Below are positions 17,075 through 26,400 of a stretch of DNA of 64,000 nt, piece after piece. Location: NCBI RefSeq assembly GCF_900115245.1, contig NZ_FOVT01000013.1, positions 1 to 64,000 on the forward strand, read 5' to 3'. Below the pieces are notes generated by a model that had not been told where the DNA came from, ran no database searches, and saw only the letters and a list, made by a program, of their open reading frames with translations. Origin of the DNA: Mesorhizobium sp. NFR06 (lineage in GTDB: Bacteria > Pseudomonadota > Alphaproteobacteria > Rhizobiales > Rhizobiaceae). Numbering within the stretch: position 1 is the stretch's first letter; every line of letters begins with the position of its first letter. Both the position numbers and the translations under genes were made by a program.

Positions 17075-17725
17075 TCAGTAGGCGGAATCTGATTCGAACA
17101 CCTCACGGAGGGTCTGAAGGAAGATCAGGCAATCGACTGGCAAACTGGCGTTCTCGATATACTCCAAATCAATGTCCACACGCCGCCGCATGTCCTGTAT
17201 TCGCGGGGTGCCCCCGCGCGCGCCGCTGATTTGCGCAAGCCCAGTCAGGCCTGGGCGAACTTCAAATCTCCGCACATAATGTGGGATGCGCGCCATGTAG
17301 AATCGGTCATGCTCAACGGCATGTGGCCGCGGGCCGATGAGTGACATCTCACCACGCACCACGTTGAAGAGCTGTGGAAGCTCATCGAGGCTCGTCGCCC
17401 GGAGGAACCGGCCCAAAGGGGTGACTCGTGAATCCCCTCGGATCGCTTGCTCGACCGTTCCCGCCCGCGTCTCCGCCCAATACATCGTACGGAACTTGAG
17501 GAGCATGAATGGCTTCATGCCTATTCCGCTCCGCCGTTGCCGGAAAAGGATTGGTCCAGGAGATGTTGTTGAAATACCGACGGTTATGAGCCCTATCACC
17601 GGGATCAGGGCAACCAACAAGAGTACAGCTACCAACGTATCCAGCGAGCGTCTGAACCGGCTGTTAAGATAACTGCGGGATAGATCGATAATAACCCGAT
17701 CAGTAGATTGCTCTAACACACCCAT
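17075..17725 (-). CDS. ExoY-like undecaprenyl-phosphate sugar-1-phosphate transferase
   Basis: A 216-residue initiating glycosyltransferase of the bacterial sugar transferase family (PF02397), which transfers galactose- or glucose-1-phosphate to undecaprenyl phosphate and so starts each repeat unit. Visible hallmarks: one membrane segment (LDTLVAVLLLVALIPVIGLITVG), SPGPILFRQRRSGIG, FMLLKFRTMY, RVTPLGRFLRATSLDELPQLFNVVRGEMSLIGPRP and VRPGLTGLAQISGARG. The short, single-helix form is the ExoY type rather than the longer WbaP type. I prefer the ATG at 17725, preceded by GGGG seven bases away; an ATG at 17746 is also in frame. Confidence 0.93.
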   Translation of the reverse strand: MGVLEQSTDRVIIDLSRSYLNSRFRRSLDTLVAVLLLVALIPVIGLITVGISTTSPGPILFRQRRSGIGMKPFMLLKFRTMYWAETRAGTVEQAIRGDSRVTPLGRFLRATSLDELPQLFNVVRGEMSLIGPRPHAVEHDRFYMARIPHYVRRFEVRPGLTGLAQISGARGGTPRIQDMRRRVDIDLEYIENASLPVDCLIFLQTLREVFESDSAY

Positions 17726-17984
17726 GTCGACCCCTACAAACGACATGGCTCATTGCAATAAGAACAACATTCCAGACTAAACACACCGTCTGGTGGTTAT
17801 CACTGCGCCGTTGGCATCCTTTTTACTCAGCGTCGCCGAGATAACTAGCGCATCTCATACACCACCGTGCGTCCAGATTGCAAATGCGCCTCCGGAAAGA
17901 TTTACTGCAAATAATTTTACAAAATTTGGATTAAAGAGTCTAGCGAAATTAACTCGCGCAACGCGACTGACGTTAGCCTGCCGA

Positions 17985-18125
17985 TGCGAAAATGAGCCGG
18001 ACGATATTGTAGTCGAGGCGCCGTTCTTCAAGTGCGGCGCGCGCCTGGGCGAGCGAGGTGAACATGGTCTCGTTCAGGAACTCGTCGCACGGATGGCCAC
18101 TGAAGTTTTCCATCAAGGGGTCGGA
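17985..18125 (-). pseudogene. IS3-family transposase fragment (OrfB C-terminal part)
   Basis: The reverse strand reads CDEFLNETMFTSLAQARAAL, then EERRLDYNIVR. This is the end of the DDE domain in IS3-type transposases (usual form ESFNGRLRDELLNETLFTSL..AR..L..WR.DYN..RPHS). The preceding catalytic part is absent, and ESFNG has decayed to ENFSG. Confidence 0.75.
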
Positions 18126-18259
18126 ACAAGAACTGTTCCCACCGACACCCTAAGACCGAACGGAGCACGAACTTGCGTGATTGATCTGTAGATGAAGCTG
18201 CCGGCCGGTTGAAAGCATTTGGCTGATGGCGACCAATTTCCCCTTGAAGTCGGTGTGTG

Positions 18260-19195
18260 CCAAGGGAGAAGGCGAGTGGATAGAAGAAGGCCCGTCAGCT
18301 CAAAGGAAGCGGCGATACTCCTGGGTATAGCGACGGACGAGGATAGCCTGATCCGTCACTTTACACTGGACCCGGCAGATCGTTTGGAATGCGAGCTCCG
18401 CCGCCGACCGCAGAACAAGCTGGGCTTCGCGGTTCAACTTTGCACTATGCCCCAGACGGCGGCTCTTGCGGGGTACCGAGCAGCCACCTGCGGCTGTGAT
18501 CAACTTTCTTGCGGATCAGCTCGGTATCGACGCGCGCTCCACGCCTTCTATGCACATCGAAGCGTTTCGATCACAGCCGATCTTTGATGACCCACCTTGG
18601 TCTCTGGACTGCATCCAGAGACGATCGTCGCGCGGCCCTTGTGGCTGCAATCGTGCCGGAGCTCGGATGTGCAGCCTCGGATCTCTGTGGATTGCCACCG
18701 CCAGGCACCAGTTTTGATTTTCCTCGTCCGTCCGACTCGACAACGCTCCCGGCAGATTGGTCGAGGATAGTGTCGGGCGATGGTAGCCATCTTTCCGATC
18801 AGCTACTTCAGCATTCTGCCCATCAGTCCGACCGAAAGCGAGGCAGCCTCTGTGCCATGCGAGCGACCACGTCTTCGGACTGTTCGCCCTGATCGGCAAG
18901 CGGTTCGCGCCTCGACTGCGCAACCTCAAGGACCGGAAATTCCACACATTCGAGAAAGGCGCTGGATATCCGGCACTGTCGAACCACATCGGGGCGCCGA
19001 TCAACACCACTCTGTTTCTCGACCATTTGGACGATCTACTCCATCTGGCCGCGATCACGACGCGATTCGTGGTGCCGTCTACGGTCCTAAAGAAGCTGTC
19101 CGCATCTCCGAAGGAAAGCCAGCTTGCAAGGGCGCTACGGGAACTAGGTCGGATCGAGCGCTCGTCGAACTGGCCCGAAAAGGAAACTCTTTGAC
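18260..19195 (+). pseudogene. Tn3-family transposase remnant
   Basis: The N-terminal segment is recognisable at 18280-18620: RRPVSSKEAAILLGIATDED, LIRHFTLDPADRLECELRR, NKLGFAVQLCTM, then in other frames AVINFLADQLGID and IEAFRSQPIFDD. The C-terminal DDE-region segment is at about 18858-19195: DHVFGLFALIGKRFAPRLRN, KFHTFEKGAGYPALSNHIG, FLDHLDDLLHLAAITTRFVVP, LKKLSASPKESQLARALREL and GRIERSSNWPEKE. More than half of the roughly 1000-residue protein is missing, and several frame changes are present. It marks an old Tn3-type insertion just upstream of the peptide operon. Confidence 0.85.
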
Positions 19196-19590
19196 CAGCG
19201 CGAGTGACGTTCGCCGGTAACGGACACGGATCTACCGAATTTCTTGCGCCCGGTACGCCTTTAGGATGAATCTAAGGCTGGCACTGGAAGTGCTAAGGTA
19301 AATATTGTCGATACTGAAGATGCAAAAGTAAACCTGTCAGTTTTTGGGAGTTGTCATCATGCCAACAGGTAACACAGGCCGCTCGAAGAACAAGTCCGAG
19401 GGCATTATTTCCCATGCGCGGCATAAATAACCGCCTCGAAGGTGGCGGGCGTTTTTTCACTGGTTAAAGCGCCTCGCGTGAACTTGTCAAACGCGACGCG
19501 CTTTAAGGGAGCCTCGTACGATCTACCAGCACGCGCTGGCTTACGCACGATCCCGAGATTCGATGAATTGGCTGGCGGGACGACAATCCG
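19196..19590. other. Intergenic stretch upstream of the PqqD-HprK operon
   Basis: No family-level gene is seen. A 23-codon frame at 19359 (MPTGNTGRSKNKSEG...) follows GGGAG and may be the start of a lost gene. A palindromic repeat occupies 19464-19506; the operon promoter should therefore lie between it and 19590. Confidence 0.4.
19464..19506. repeat. Palindrome related to the 98-bp repeats
   Basis: TTAAAGCGCCTCGCG and CGCGACGCGCTTTAA form a 15-bp inverted repeat with one mismatch, matching the terminal palindrome of the 98-bp repeats at 3233 and 49463. Confidence 0.7.
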
Positions 19591-20745
19591 ATGAAGCAGC
19601 ACCAGGCCGTTGATGGAACCATGGCGGCAGGTCGTGTCGACTGCAGCCCGGCCAGCTTCGTGATCGAGGGTCGGCTGGCGCGCGTCGGGGGGCAGAACAT
19701 CCTGTTCGGCTCGTCCGGGCAGGCCATCTTCGCCGTCAACGATACCGCTGCCGACATCTGGTGCTCTGTGGAAGAAGGCATGCCGCCGGCGGCCATTGCG
19801 TTCGAGATTGCGCGCGGCGGCATCGATAGGCATGAGGCAAATAGGTATGTCGAGGCAGCTCTCGAGGACTGGGAACGACTGGGTCTGATACGGCCCCGTG
19901 CGCCTTTGTCTCCGCCGTCGGCATACGAGCATGTGAGTCGGGTGGTCGCCATTGCTGGCCTTCATATACGCATCGCCTATCCGGCGGCCTGGGCCTTTCC
20001 GGCCATCGCCGTATTTCGGCATCTCGAAGTTCAGACAGATGCTGCAGATATTCTGCTACATCTGGCCGAGCACCGCGGACGGATTCATCTGTTCCGGGAT
20101 TCCGACTGGATCCAGTCCTGCTCGCCCGACGAACTTCCCGTCATGCTGAAAGGGCACTTGCTTACCGAGGTTCTCGAGCACGGCGCCTATGAACTTGCCG
20201 TCCATGCGGCTGCGCTTCTCGGAAGAGAACGCGTCGTGCTCCTCTGCGGAAATCCGGGCGCGGGCAAGACGACGTTGACCATGGCATTGGTCCATGCAGG
20301 CTTCGGCTTCGCCGCGGACGACGTGACGCTTTTGGACTCGAAAGGGCGGTGCGTGGGTCTTCCGTTTGCTCCCGCTGTCAAGGCGGGAGCATGGCCGCTT
20401 CTGGCCGAATACTGCGCCGATCTCCATGCCATTCCGATCTTTCGCCGTCCGGATCGCCGGCGCGTGCGGTTTGCCGTGCCGAGGACGTTCGCACCGCATT
20501 CTCCTCATTCCGTCGGCAGTGTGATCCTGCTCCGTCGAGGTCACGACGCGAAAGCCTGCCTGGCGCCGGTCGATCCGGCGAGCGCTTTGCGCGGCCTGCT
20601 CAATGGCGCTTTTGCGCCCGGCAGGGAAGTAACCGGAGCCGCGTTTGATACGCTGACCAAAATCATCGGATCGGCGCAGGCCTACTGCCTGACCTATTCC
20701 AGACTCGACGATGCGGTGGAGCTGATCGCGAAGGCATGCCGATGA
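19591..20745 (+). CDS. PqqD-like domain fused to an HPr-kinase-like domain
   Basis: A 384-residue protein. Residues about 25-105 have a PqqD-like winged-helix pattern (ARVGGQNILFGSSGQAIFAVNDTAADIW, then a C-terminal helix ending GLIRP). PqqD-like domains bind precursor peptides in ribosomal-peptide pathways. Residues about 195-384 resemble the HPr kinase fold: ELAVHAAALLGRERVVLLCGNPGAGKTT (Walker A at 220-228), GFAADDVTLLD (Walker-B-like acidic region at about 242-249), then FAPAVKAGAWPLL and a C-terminal lid region. Related separate proteins are described, as I recall, as the HPr-rel-A system, and HprK-like kinases tailor some lasso peptides. It overlaps the nucleotidyltransferase gene by 10 bp. 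The alternative ATG at 19621 is possible. Confidence 0.82.
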   Translation: MKQHQAVDGTMAAGRVDCSPASFVIEGRLARVGGQNILFGSSGQAIFAVNDTAADIWCSVEEGMPPAAIAFEIARGGIDRHEANRYVEAALEDWERLGLIRPRAPLSPPSAYEHVSRVVAIAGLHIRIAYPAAWAFPAIAVFRHLEVQTDAADILLHLAEHRGRIHLFRDSDWIQSCSPDELPVMLKGHLLTEVLEHGAYELAVHAAALLGRERVVLLCGNPGAGKTTLTMALVHAGFGFAADDVTLLDSKGRCVGLPFAPAVKAGAWPLLAEYCADLHAIPIFRRPDRRRVRFAVPRTFAPHSPHSVGSVILLRRGHDAKACLAPVDPASALRGLLNGAFAPGREVTGAAFDTLTKIIGSAQAYCLTYSRLDDAVELIAKACR

Positions 20746-21737
20746 TGCGCGCCGGCGCCACGCTCGATGCGTTGATCGCGGGACTTCGCGGCCGGCCACC
20801 CGCCGGCGCCAACTGGCAGGCGGTGATCGCGCTTGCGAACCATACTCTGCTCACACCCGCCTTGTTCTCCTCCCTCGCGCATGCCGGCCAGATCCACGGC
20901 CTGCCGCACGACGTGCGCGAGTACCTTCGGTTCGTTCACGACTGCAACCGGGAACGGAACCTGCGCTTGCGCGCCCAGCTGGCTGAAGCCGTCGCAGCGC
21001 TGAACCGGCGCGAGATCGTTCCGCTCCTGCTCAAGGGGGCCATACCCTTGTTTCTTTCCGTCCCTGAGCGCGTCCCCAGCAGGATGACCAGTGACCTCGA
21101 TTTGGCTGTGGAGCCGACCGAAGAGGCGACCGCCCAAGCCTGCCTGGAAGCGCTTGGCTACGCGCCGGTGGCGAGCGGTCGGGGCTTAGCCCGCCGGCAG
21201 GACGCTGGAATGCTGGAATTGCGGGCCAGTCAGGCAAGCGCATTCGGCCCGTCCAGTCCCGTCGAAAGAAATGGTCTGCGCGTGAAGATTCCTCCAGCAC
21301 ATTCTCGCGCCCTGCACTGGATGATGCATGACCTTCTCAAGGAGGGGGACTACTGGCGCGGACGGATCGATCTCAGGCACCTTCATGATCTGGCGCAGTT
21401 GGCCGAAAGCGACGACATGGATTGGACGGCTTTGCGGGCAGCCATGTCGGATCGAGGCGCGCGCAATGCGCTCGACACCCAACTCCTGGCCTTGCACCAT
21501 TTCTTCGGGACGAGGATCCCGACGAGCTGCGCACCGCGCCCGATGGTTCGCTTCCAGCACTGGAGACGGGTTTTCACGGCGAGACATCCCTTCCTCGGCG
21601 CCCCGTTGCGTTTGGCCGCCAATCTGGCGTGGGGCACATGGCGGTTCTCGCGTGCCGACGATTTGGCGCGACGCGGTCCGTCCGATCTCGGACGTCGCGT
21701 TATTCGCACTCTTTTTTTCTCTCGCGCGAAAGTCTAA
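20736..21737 (+). CDS. NTP_transf_5-like nucleotidyltransferase of the peptide operon
   Basis: A 333-residue protein of the uncharacterised nucleotidyltransferase group (PF14907 type). The signature is REIVPLLLKGAIPLFL (residues 93-107), then RMTSDLDLAVEPTEEA (117-131), where the DLD acidic pair is the expected metal site, and YWRGRIDLRHLHDLAQLAE further on. The C-terminal third is helical and basic. Members of this group accompany HprK-like and PqqD-like proteins in several peptide clusters, where they are thought to transfer a nucleotide or act on the kinase product. The start codon lies inside the upstream gene, so translation is probably coupled. A broken inverted copy of this gene lies at 91-539. 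Confidence 0.82.
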   Translation: MPMMRAGATLDALIAGLRGRPPAGANWQAVIALANHTLLTPALFSSLAHAGQIHGLPHDVREYLRFVHDCNRERNLRLRAQLAEAVAALNRREIVPLLLKGAIPLFLSVPERVPSRMTSDLDLAVEPTEEATAQACLEALGYAPVASGRGLARRQDAGMLELRASQASAFGPSSPVERNGLRVKIPPAHSRALHWMMHDLLKEGDYWRGRIDLRHLHDLAQLAESDDMDWTALRAAMSDRGARNALDTQLLALHHFFGTRIPTSCAPRPMVRFQHWRRVFTARHPFLGAPLRLAANLAWGTWRFSRADDLARRGPSDLGRRVIRTLFFSRAKV

Positions 21738-21807
21738 GCCTTTTGACGTACTGGTTTATTTTTCTGCAATCTATAAAGTAATTTCGCCAGAAATAGAGAG
21801 GTTTGAC

Positions 21808-22050
21808 ATGGCGATCGAAAGTAAATCTTCGGAAGGGAAACCGGAGATTCTCGTTTCGGAAGCTCAGGCGCGTCGTGACTTTCTCATGAAGGCGGGACGC
21901 TTCGCGGCTGTCACCCCGCCAGCCATCACGCTTCTGCTCGGCACGAGCTTGAACTCCAGGGCAATCGCCAGATCGGGCGGATGGCCGGGCAACGGCTGGG
22001 GGGACAAGAACCACATTCACATCGGCCCTCCCGGCCAAACCGGAAAATAG
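21808..22050 (+). CDS. 80-residue peptide with a Tat-like leader, candidate precursor
   Basis: Starts at ATG 21808 with AGAGAGG seven bases upstream. The first 21 residues are polar. ARRDFLMKAGRF at 21-32 matches the twin-arginine motif RRxFLK, followed by a hydrophobic stretch (AAVTPPAITLLLGTSL) and an AIA-type cleavage site near residue 54. The predicted mature part is only about 26 residues and very unusual: RSGGWPGNGWGDKNHIHIGP, then PGQTGK, with two Trp, three His-Ile-like positions and many Gly. It lies 70 bp after the nucleotidyltransferase gene and 26 bp before a strong terminator, so it is the last gene of that transcript. Role unknown; it could be the substrate of the PqqD-HprK protein or a small secreted partner. 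Confidence 0.7.
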   Translation: MAIESKSSEGKPEILVSEAQARRDFLMKAGRFAAVTPPAITLLLGTSLNSRAIARSGGWPGNGWGDKNHIHIGPPGQTGK

Positions 22051-22076
22051 TGGTTTTGTTCGACAGCATTTTGAAG

Positions 22077-22112
22077 GCCCGGGCCGCTCGCCTGAGCAGC
22101 CTGGGCTTTTTT
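22077..22112 (+). terminator. Rho-independent terminator of the peptide operon
   Basis: The stem is GCCC-GGC-GCTC paired with GAGC-GCC-GGGC, with single-base bulges and a GCCT loop, followed by six T residues at 22107-22112. It lies 26 bp after the peptide stop codon. Confidence 0.85.
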
Positions 22113-22218
22113 GCTGGGCGGTGATCTGGCCCACCAGCATGCGCGGGCCTTCGACCATTCCGAGCATCTCGGGAGCCGGCCACCATGACATGTGGCCGAG
22201 GTGTGCTTGGAATTCTCC

Positions 22219-22956
22219 CTACGCAAGCAGCAGAGTGCTCACGAAATTGTCGTTCTGGAACTGCTCGACATGGACGCGGGTCATGGTGATTTGATCGCCG
22301 CCGCCCAGCGTAGCTATGACATTCGAGCCCTGGTTCGTGGCCACCTGCTGGAACTGGCTGGCGTTGGTGATGCCGAAATCCCTGAGATCGAGGACATCGC
22401 CGGTGCCGGCACCCGCCACGGTATCGTGCCCATCTCCCTTGTGGAACACGAACAGATTGTGCTGGTTGCCGGCGACGAGCAGATCGTTGCCTTTGCCGCC
22501 GATGAGCGTGTCGTTGCCGCCAAGGCCCCACAGGTAGTCCGCGCCCATCGTGCCGTTCAGGACATAGCCGCCGTTGACGATGGTCGGCGTGCGCCCGGCG
22601 GGCGTCGAGACAAAATAGGAATCCACCAAAACGGGAGTTGCGGTTGTCCCATTGAAGCTGCTCACCCTGTAGAACTCGATCAGCATGCGCTGGTCTGTTA
22701 CCGTCACCAGGGTGGCGCCGACATTGGGGACGGTGTGGCCGGCGCCGCCGAGGCCGGTGGTCGTGTAGGGAAGGTAGACGCCGTCGCCATTGTCGTCCCG
22801 GTTCTCCCGGTAATAATTGTGCTCGTGCCCGGCAAAGACCGCGTTCACACCCCATTGCTCGAAGGGCCACTGCATGGTGGCAGTGTAGCCGCTCGGATTG
22901 TACGGCGTGTCCTGCATGTCGCTGTTGAGGGCAAAGACGGAGGGATTATCATTCCT
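22219..22956 (-). pseudogene. RTX-type metallophosphoesterase, 5'-truncated
   Basis: The open frame runs to a TAA at 22959. The protein part reads SVFALNSDMQDTPYN, WGVNAVFAGHEHNYYRE (the GHxH metal-binding motif of calcineurin-like phosphoesterases), then a beta domain. It ends with hemolysin-type calcium-binding repeats: MGADYLWGLGGNDTLIGGKGNDLLVAG, then HDTVAGAGTGDVLDL. The last residues, QNDNFVSTLLLA, look like a type I secretion tail. The N-terminal half with the first phosphoesterase metal motifs is missing, so enzymatic activity is unlikely. It follows the large adhesin in the same direction, and the two probably belonged to one secreted-protein locus. Confidence 0.8.
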
Positions 22957-23449
22957 TTACCGCGCCGCCGCTTGCCGCGCCGACACGCCCTCGTCCGAAG
23001 CCTTCAAGACCCGCGACCGAAGATCCACGCTCGAGATGGATGTTGAATCAGCACAAAACGCAGCCGTCACATCACAATCGATTCATCGATCACAGGACGG
23101 GCTCTAGATGGCAGTAAAGGTAGGCCAAGCTCCTTCAATGACTCATTGTGCCTCGCCGTCGCCTCCGCGATCTCCCTCATCGACACGTGCCGAGTCTTCA
23201 GGTTCGCTGCTGAGAGGACAGACTTCTACGAGCAGTACTTCAGATCGAGCGGATGGCACTCGTACTTGAGAAGCGTCGCGGGTACCGGTGCAAGACACGA
23301 TCGAATGAGGATAACGCCGGGAACCTTCATGAGGATGCCGGTGCCGATCCCTAACTCGGCGTGCCAACTCCAGGACATACCGCCCTCTATCGAGCGCTGC
23401 ATTTGTACACGACCCACCCCCACCATTCTCGGCTTCCTGAGTCCAGCCG
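22957..23449. other. Disrupted stretch between adhesin and phosphoesterase remnant
   Basis: No intact gene. The only structure I see is ACAGGACGGGCTCTA at 23092-23106, a 14-of-15 match to the IS630 terminal repeat at 78-92. This suggests an insertion and deletion here removed the 5' half of the phosphoesterase gene. Confidence 0.45.
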
Positions 23450-26400
23450 TCAGGCCAGCAGCCAGTCCGAGCCCAGATGGATTTCGAACAACCGGCCATC
23501 AGCGACCTGGTCGACGCCGTAGTCGGCGACGTAGAGGCTCATTTGCTGTCCGTCGTTCGGGTCGGAACTTGGTGCCAGCTCCAGACCCTTGGGCCTCACC
23601 GCCACCCCGGTAATCGGGTTTGTGTAGGCCGGCGAGTTGAGGACGCTGATTGTCGAGATGATGTTGCCGTCGTGATCCATCTCCCAGATATTCGGGCTCA
23701 ATCCGGAGGCGACGAAGAAGATGCCGTGAGTTGGATCGTAGGCCAGCGCCTCCGCGTCATGCATCACCGAGGGGAGATTTATGGTTCTCACCAGTGCCCC
23801 ATCGCCAGTCAGTTCGTACATCAGTTTCTGGTGGCCATCGAGCTCGAAGATGTGGCCGGTCGTCGGATCGAACCGCAAGTCCTCGCTGTCGTCCTGCCCC
23901 AGGGATGCGGTGTCGAATGATCCAAGCTTGGCCGATGGATTGGCCGGGTCGACCCAGAACACCTCCAGCTGATCGTCATCGGAGATATACATATGGCCGT
24001 TGGACGGATTGATCCCGAGGCCGGTGGGCTCGAAGGTGAATGACTCCACGCTGTATCCCTGAATAGCACCGGTGGGACCGATCGAGAACAGGTTGGTCTG
24101 GCTGAACCACGGTCTCTCATCATGTTCCGAGTCGGCAATGAACAGCTTGTGAGAGACCGGATCATAGGCCAGGCCGGAGGGATCGCCGATACCAGCCCCT
24201 GCCGCATCGACATCGCGGAAAGGGGCCGTGGCGAGGTCGGTCACGGCTACGACACTGGCTTGAATGAAGGGGTTTGGATCGTTGTCGTAAATCGTACCAG
24301 TCGCCGTATTGTCTGCGATGAAGGCACCGTTTGCGGAGTTCAACTTGAGGCTAAAGGATTCCGTGTTCTCGGTGAACGTGTCGTCCTTGAGCGTGAGCGC
24401 AAGGTCCAAGGAACTCTGGCCGGCAGAAATGGTTACTGTACCCGTCGCCGGACCGAGCAGGTCATTGGCGGCGGTGGCGGTGCCGTCAATGATCGAGTAG
24501 CTGATCAGAATGTCTTGAGACGCAGTATGGTCGAGACTGAGGTGGAAGGTAATATTGGCGCCCGGGCCTTCGGTTTGCGCGGCATCGGAAATGCCCAGGA
24601 CCGGCATGGAACTGGTGCCGATCAAGTAGGTTACGGCGAGCTTCGGGTGCACTGAACCCTCGGAGGAGTCTAACCTCCAGGCGTCGGTAGAACCTGTGCT
24701 GATCAGCCAGCCCTGGTTTGCAGCATTGAGTTCAGCAGCAGTCGTACCCGCCGTTGCCCAGGCGCGCAGGCTTGCGGTGACATCAACCGTGGTTGGTCCG
24801 AGAGCAGTCTGCCCCACAGTCACGTCCGCCACGGACAGGGCCTCGACGCCATTGGCCTGGACGCCTCCGACCATCGAGTTCCAAGTCGCGCTTTCGGTCC
24901 AGTCGACCAGCATGCGATAGAACGCACCATTGGCCGCCGACGCAGATTCGTTGTTCGTCTGTAAGGTGAGGATTGCCGAGGTGATGGTGGCACCCACTGG
25001 GATCTGCCCCGGGCCCGAACCAAACAAATTGTCGAAACCGAGCAGCGCTTGCTTGGCATTGGCGACGCCGGCATCGGCTTTGTCGACGCTCACTGCGACG
25101 TCGGAGCCGAACGACGTCGTGGGCTTTGCCTGATCCAAGGTGGTGTCCAGGGTGGCCGCATAGCCGTTCAATCCATCCTGGAATACTACGGTCGTGGGGG
25201 CGGGAATGGCGTTCACCGTCAGTTCGGCCGATGCCGCTGCGCTGTAGTCGTGGCCATCGAATGCCCGGTAGGTAAAGCTGTCGGTCCCGATGAAGCCGGC
25301 AATGGGCGTGTAGGTGAATGAGCCGTCCGCGTTGAGCGCCAATGTGCCCTTGCTGGGGCCGATGAGCAGCACCGCCTGCAGCACGTTGTTATCGGCATCA
25401 CTGTCATTGGCGAGGACGCCATTGGCAGCGCTCTTCGTCAGGGTCGAGCCGGCATTCAAGCTGTAGACATCGTCAGTGGCTACTGGAACGGCGTTGGGCG
25501 AACTGACCACCAGACTGACAGTTGCCGTGTTGCTATAGGCTGTCCCGTCGAAGGCCTTGTAAGTAAAGCTGTCGGTTCCGGTGAAGCCGGCAACTGCCGT
25601 GTAGATGAACGAACCATCGCTATCGAGGGTCAGCCTGCCATTGGCAGGCCCCGTCTGCAGGACGGCCTCGAGCGGGTTGCTGTCGGCGTCGCTGTCATTG
25701 GCGAGGACGCCCCCCGCCCTGACGACGCTAAAATCCGTCCCGGCCGTGACATTGTAGCTGTCATTGGCGGCAACAGGTGGCGTGTTGCCGGAGGTAACCG
25801 AGAGCGTGACGGCGGTATCGGCGCTGTACGCGGCCCCATCGAAAGCCTCGTACGTAAAGCTGTCCGGGCCAGTGTAACCGGCGGCGGCAATGTAGTCGAA
25901 GGACCCGTCGTCCAGCAGATGGAGCGTCCCGTGCGACGGGCCTGAAATCAACACGGCATCGAGGGCGCTGCCCTCTGCGTCGTGATCATTGGCTAGGACG
26001 CCTTGCGCCACCGACACATTGAGTTGCACGCCGGCTTCGGCTGCATAGGCGTCTGCGCTAGCAACCGGCGCGTCGTTGGTGCCGGTGATGGCGACATTGA
26101 TTTGCTGGGTGGCCGACCCGCCATGACCGTCCGACACCCAAATCGTGTAGGCGATGGTCAAGACCTGGCCCTGTCCCAGGAAGTCAAAGGCTTGCGATCC
26201 GGAGTCGAATTGCCAGCCGAGGTTATGGGAGTCGCCGGCGTTGGCAGCAAGCCCCGTGGCCGGAGTGAGCTTCAACAGTCCTTTGACATCGGCTTCGACG
26301 AGGCCGCCGGTCGCGCCAGTCAGAACCGCCTTGGTCACAGTTGAACTGACGGTGTCGGAGGTATCGACATCGGTCACCGTAAAGTTGCCGGCAGCCGTAA

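Noticed and set aside
19591-22050. The peptide operon as a lasso-peptide cluster
   Set aside because: No asparagine-synthetase-like cyclase or transglutaminase-like protease is encoded nearby, and the peptide lacks the lasso leader Thr pattern.
25230-26080. A possible CRISPR-like array from repeated segments in the adhesin gene
   Set aside because: The repeats are in-frame Ig-like protein repeats of about 100 codons, not short identical repeats with unique spacers.
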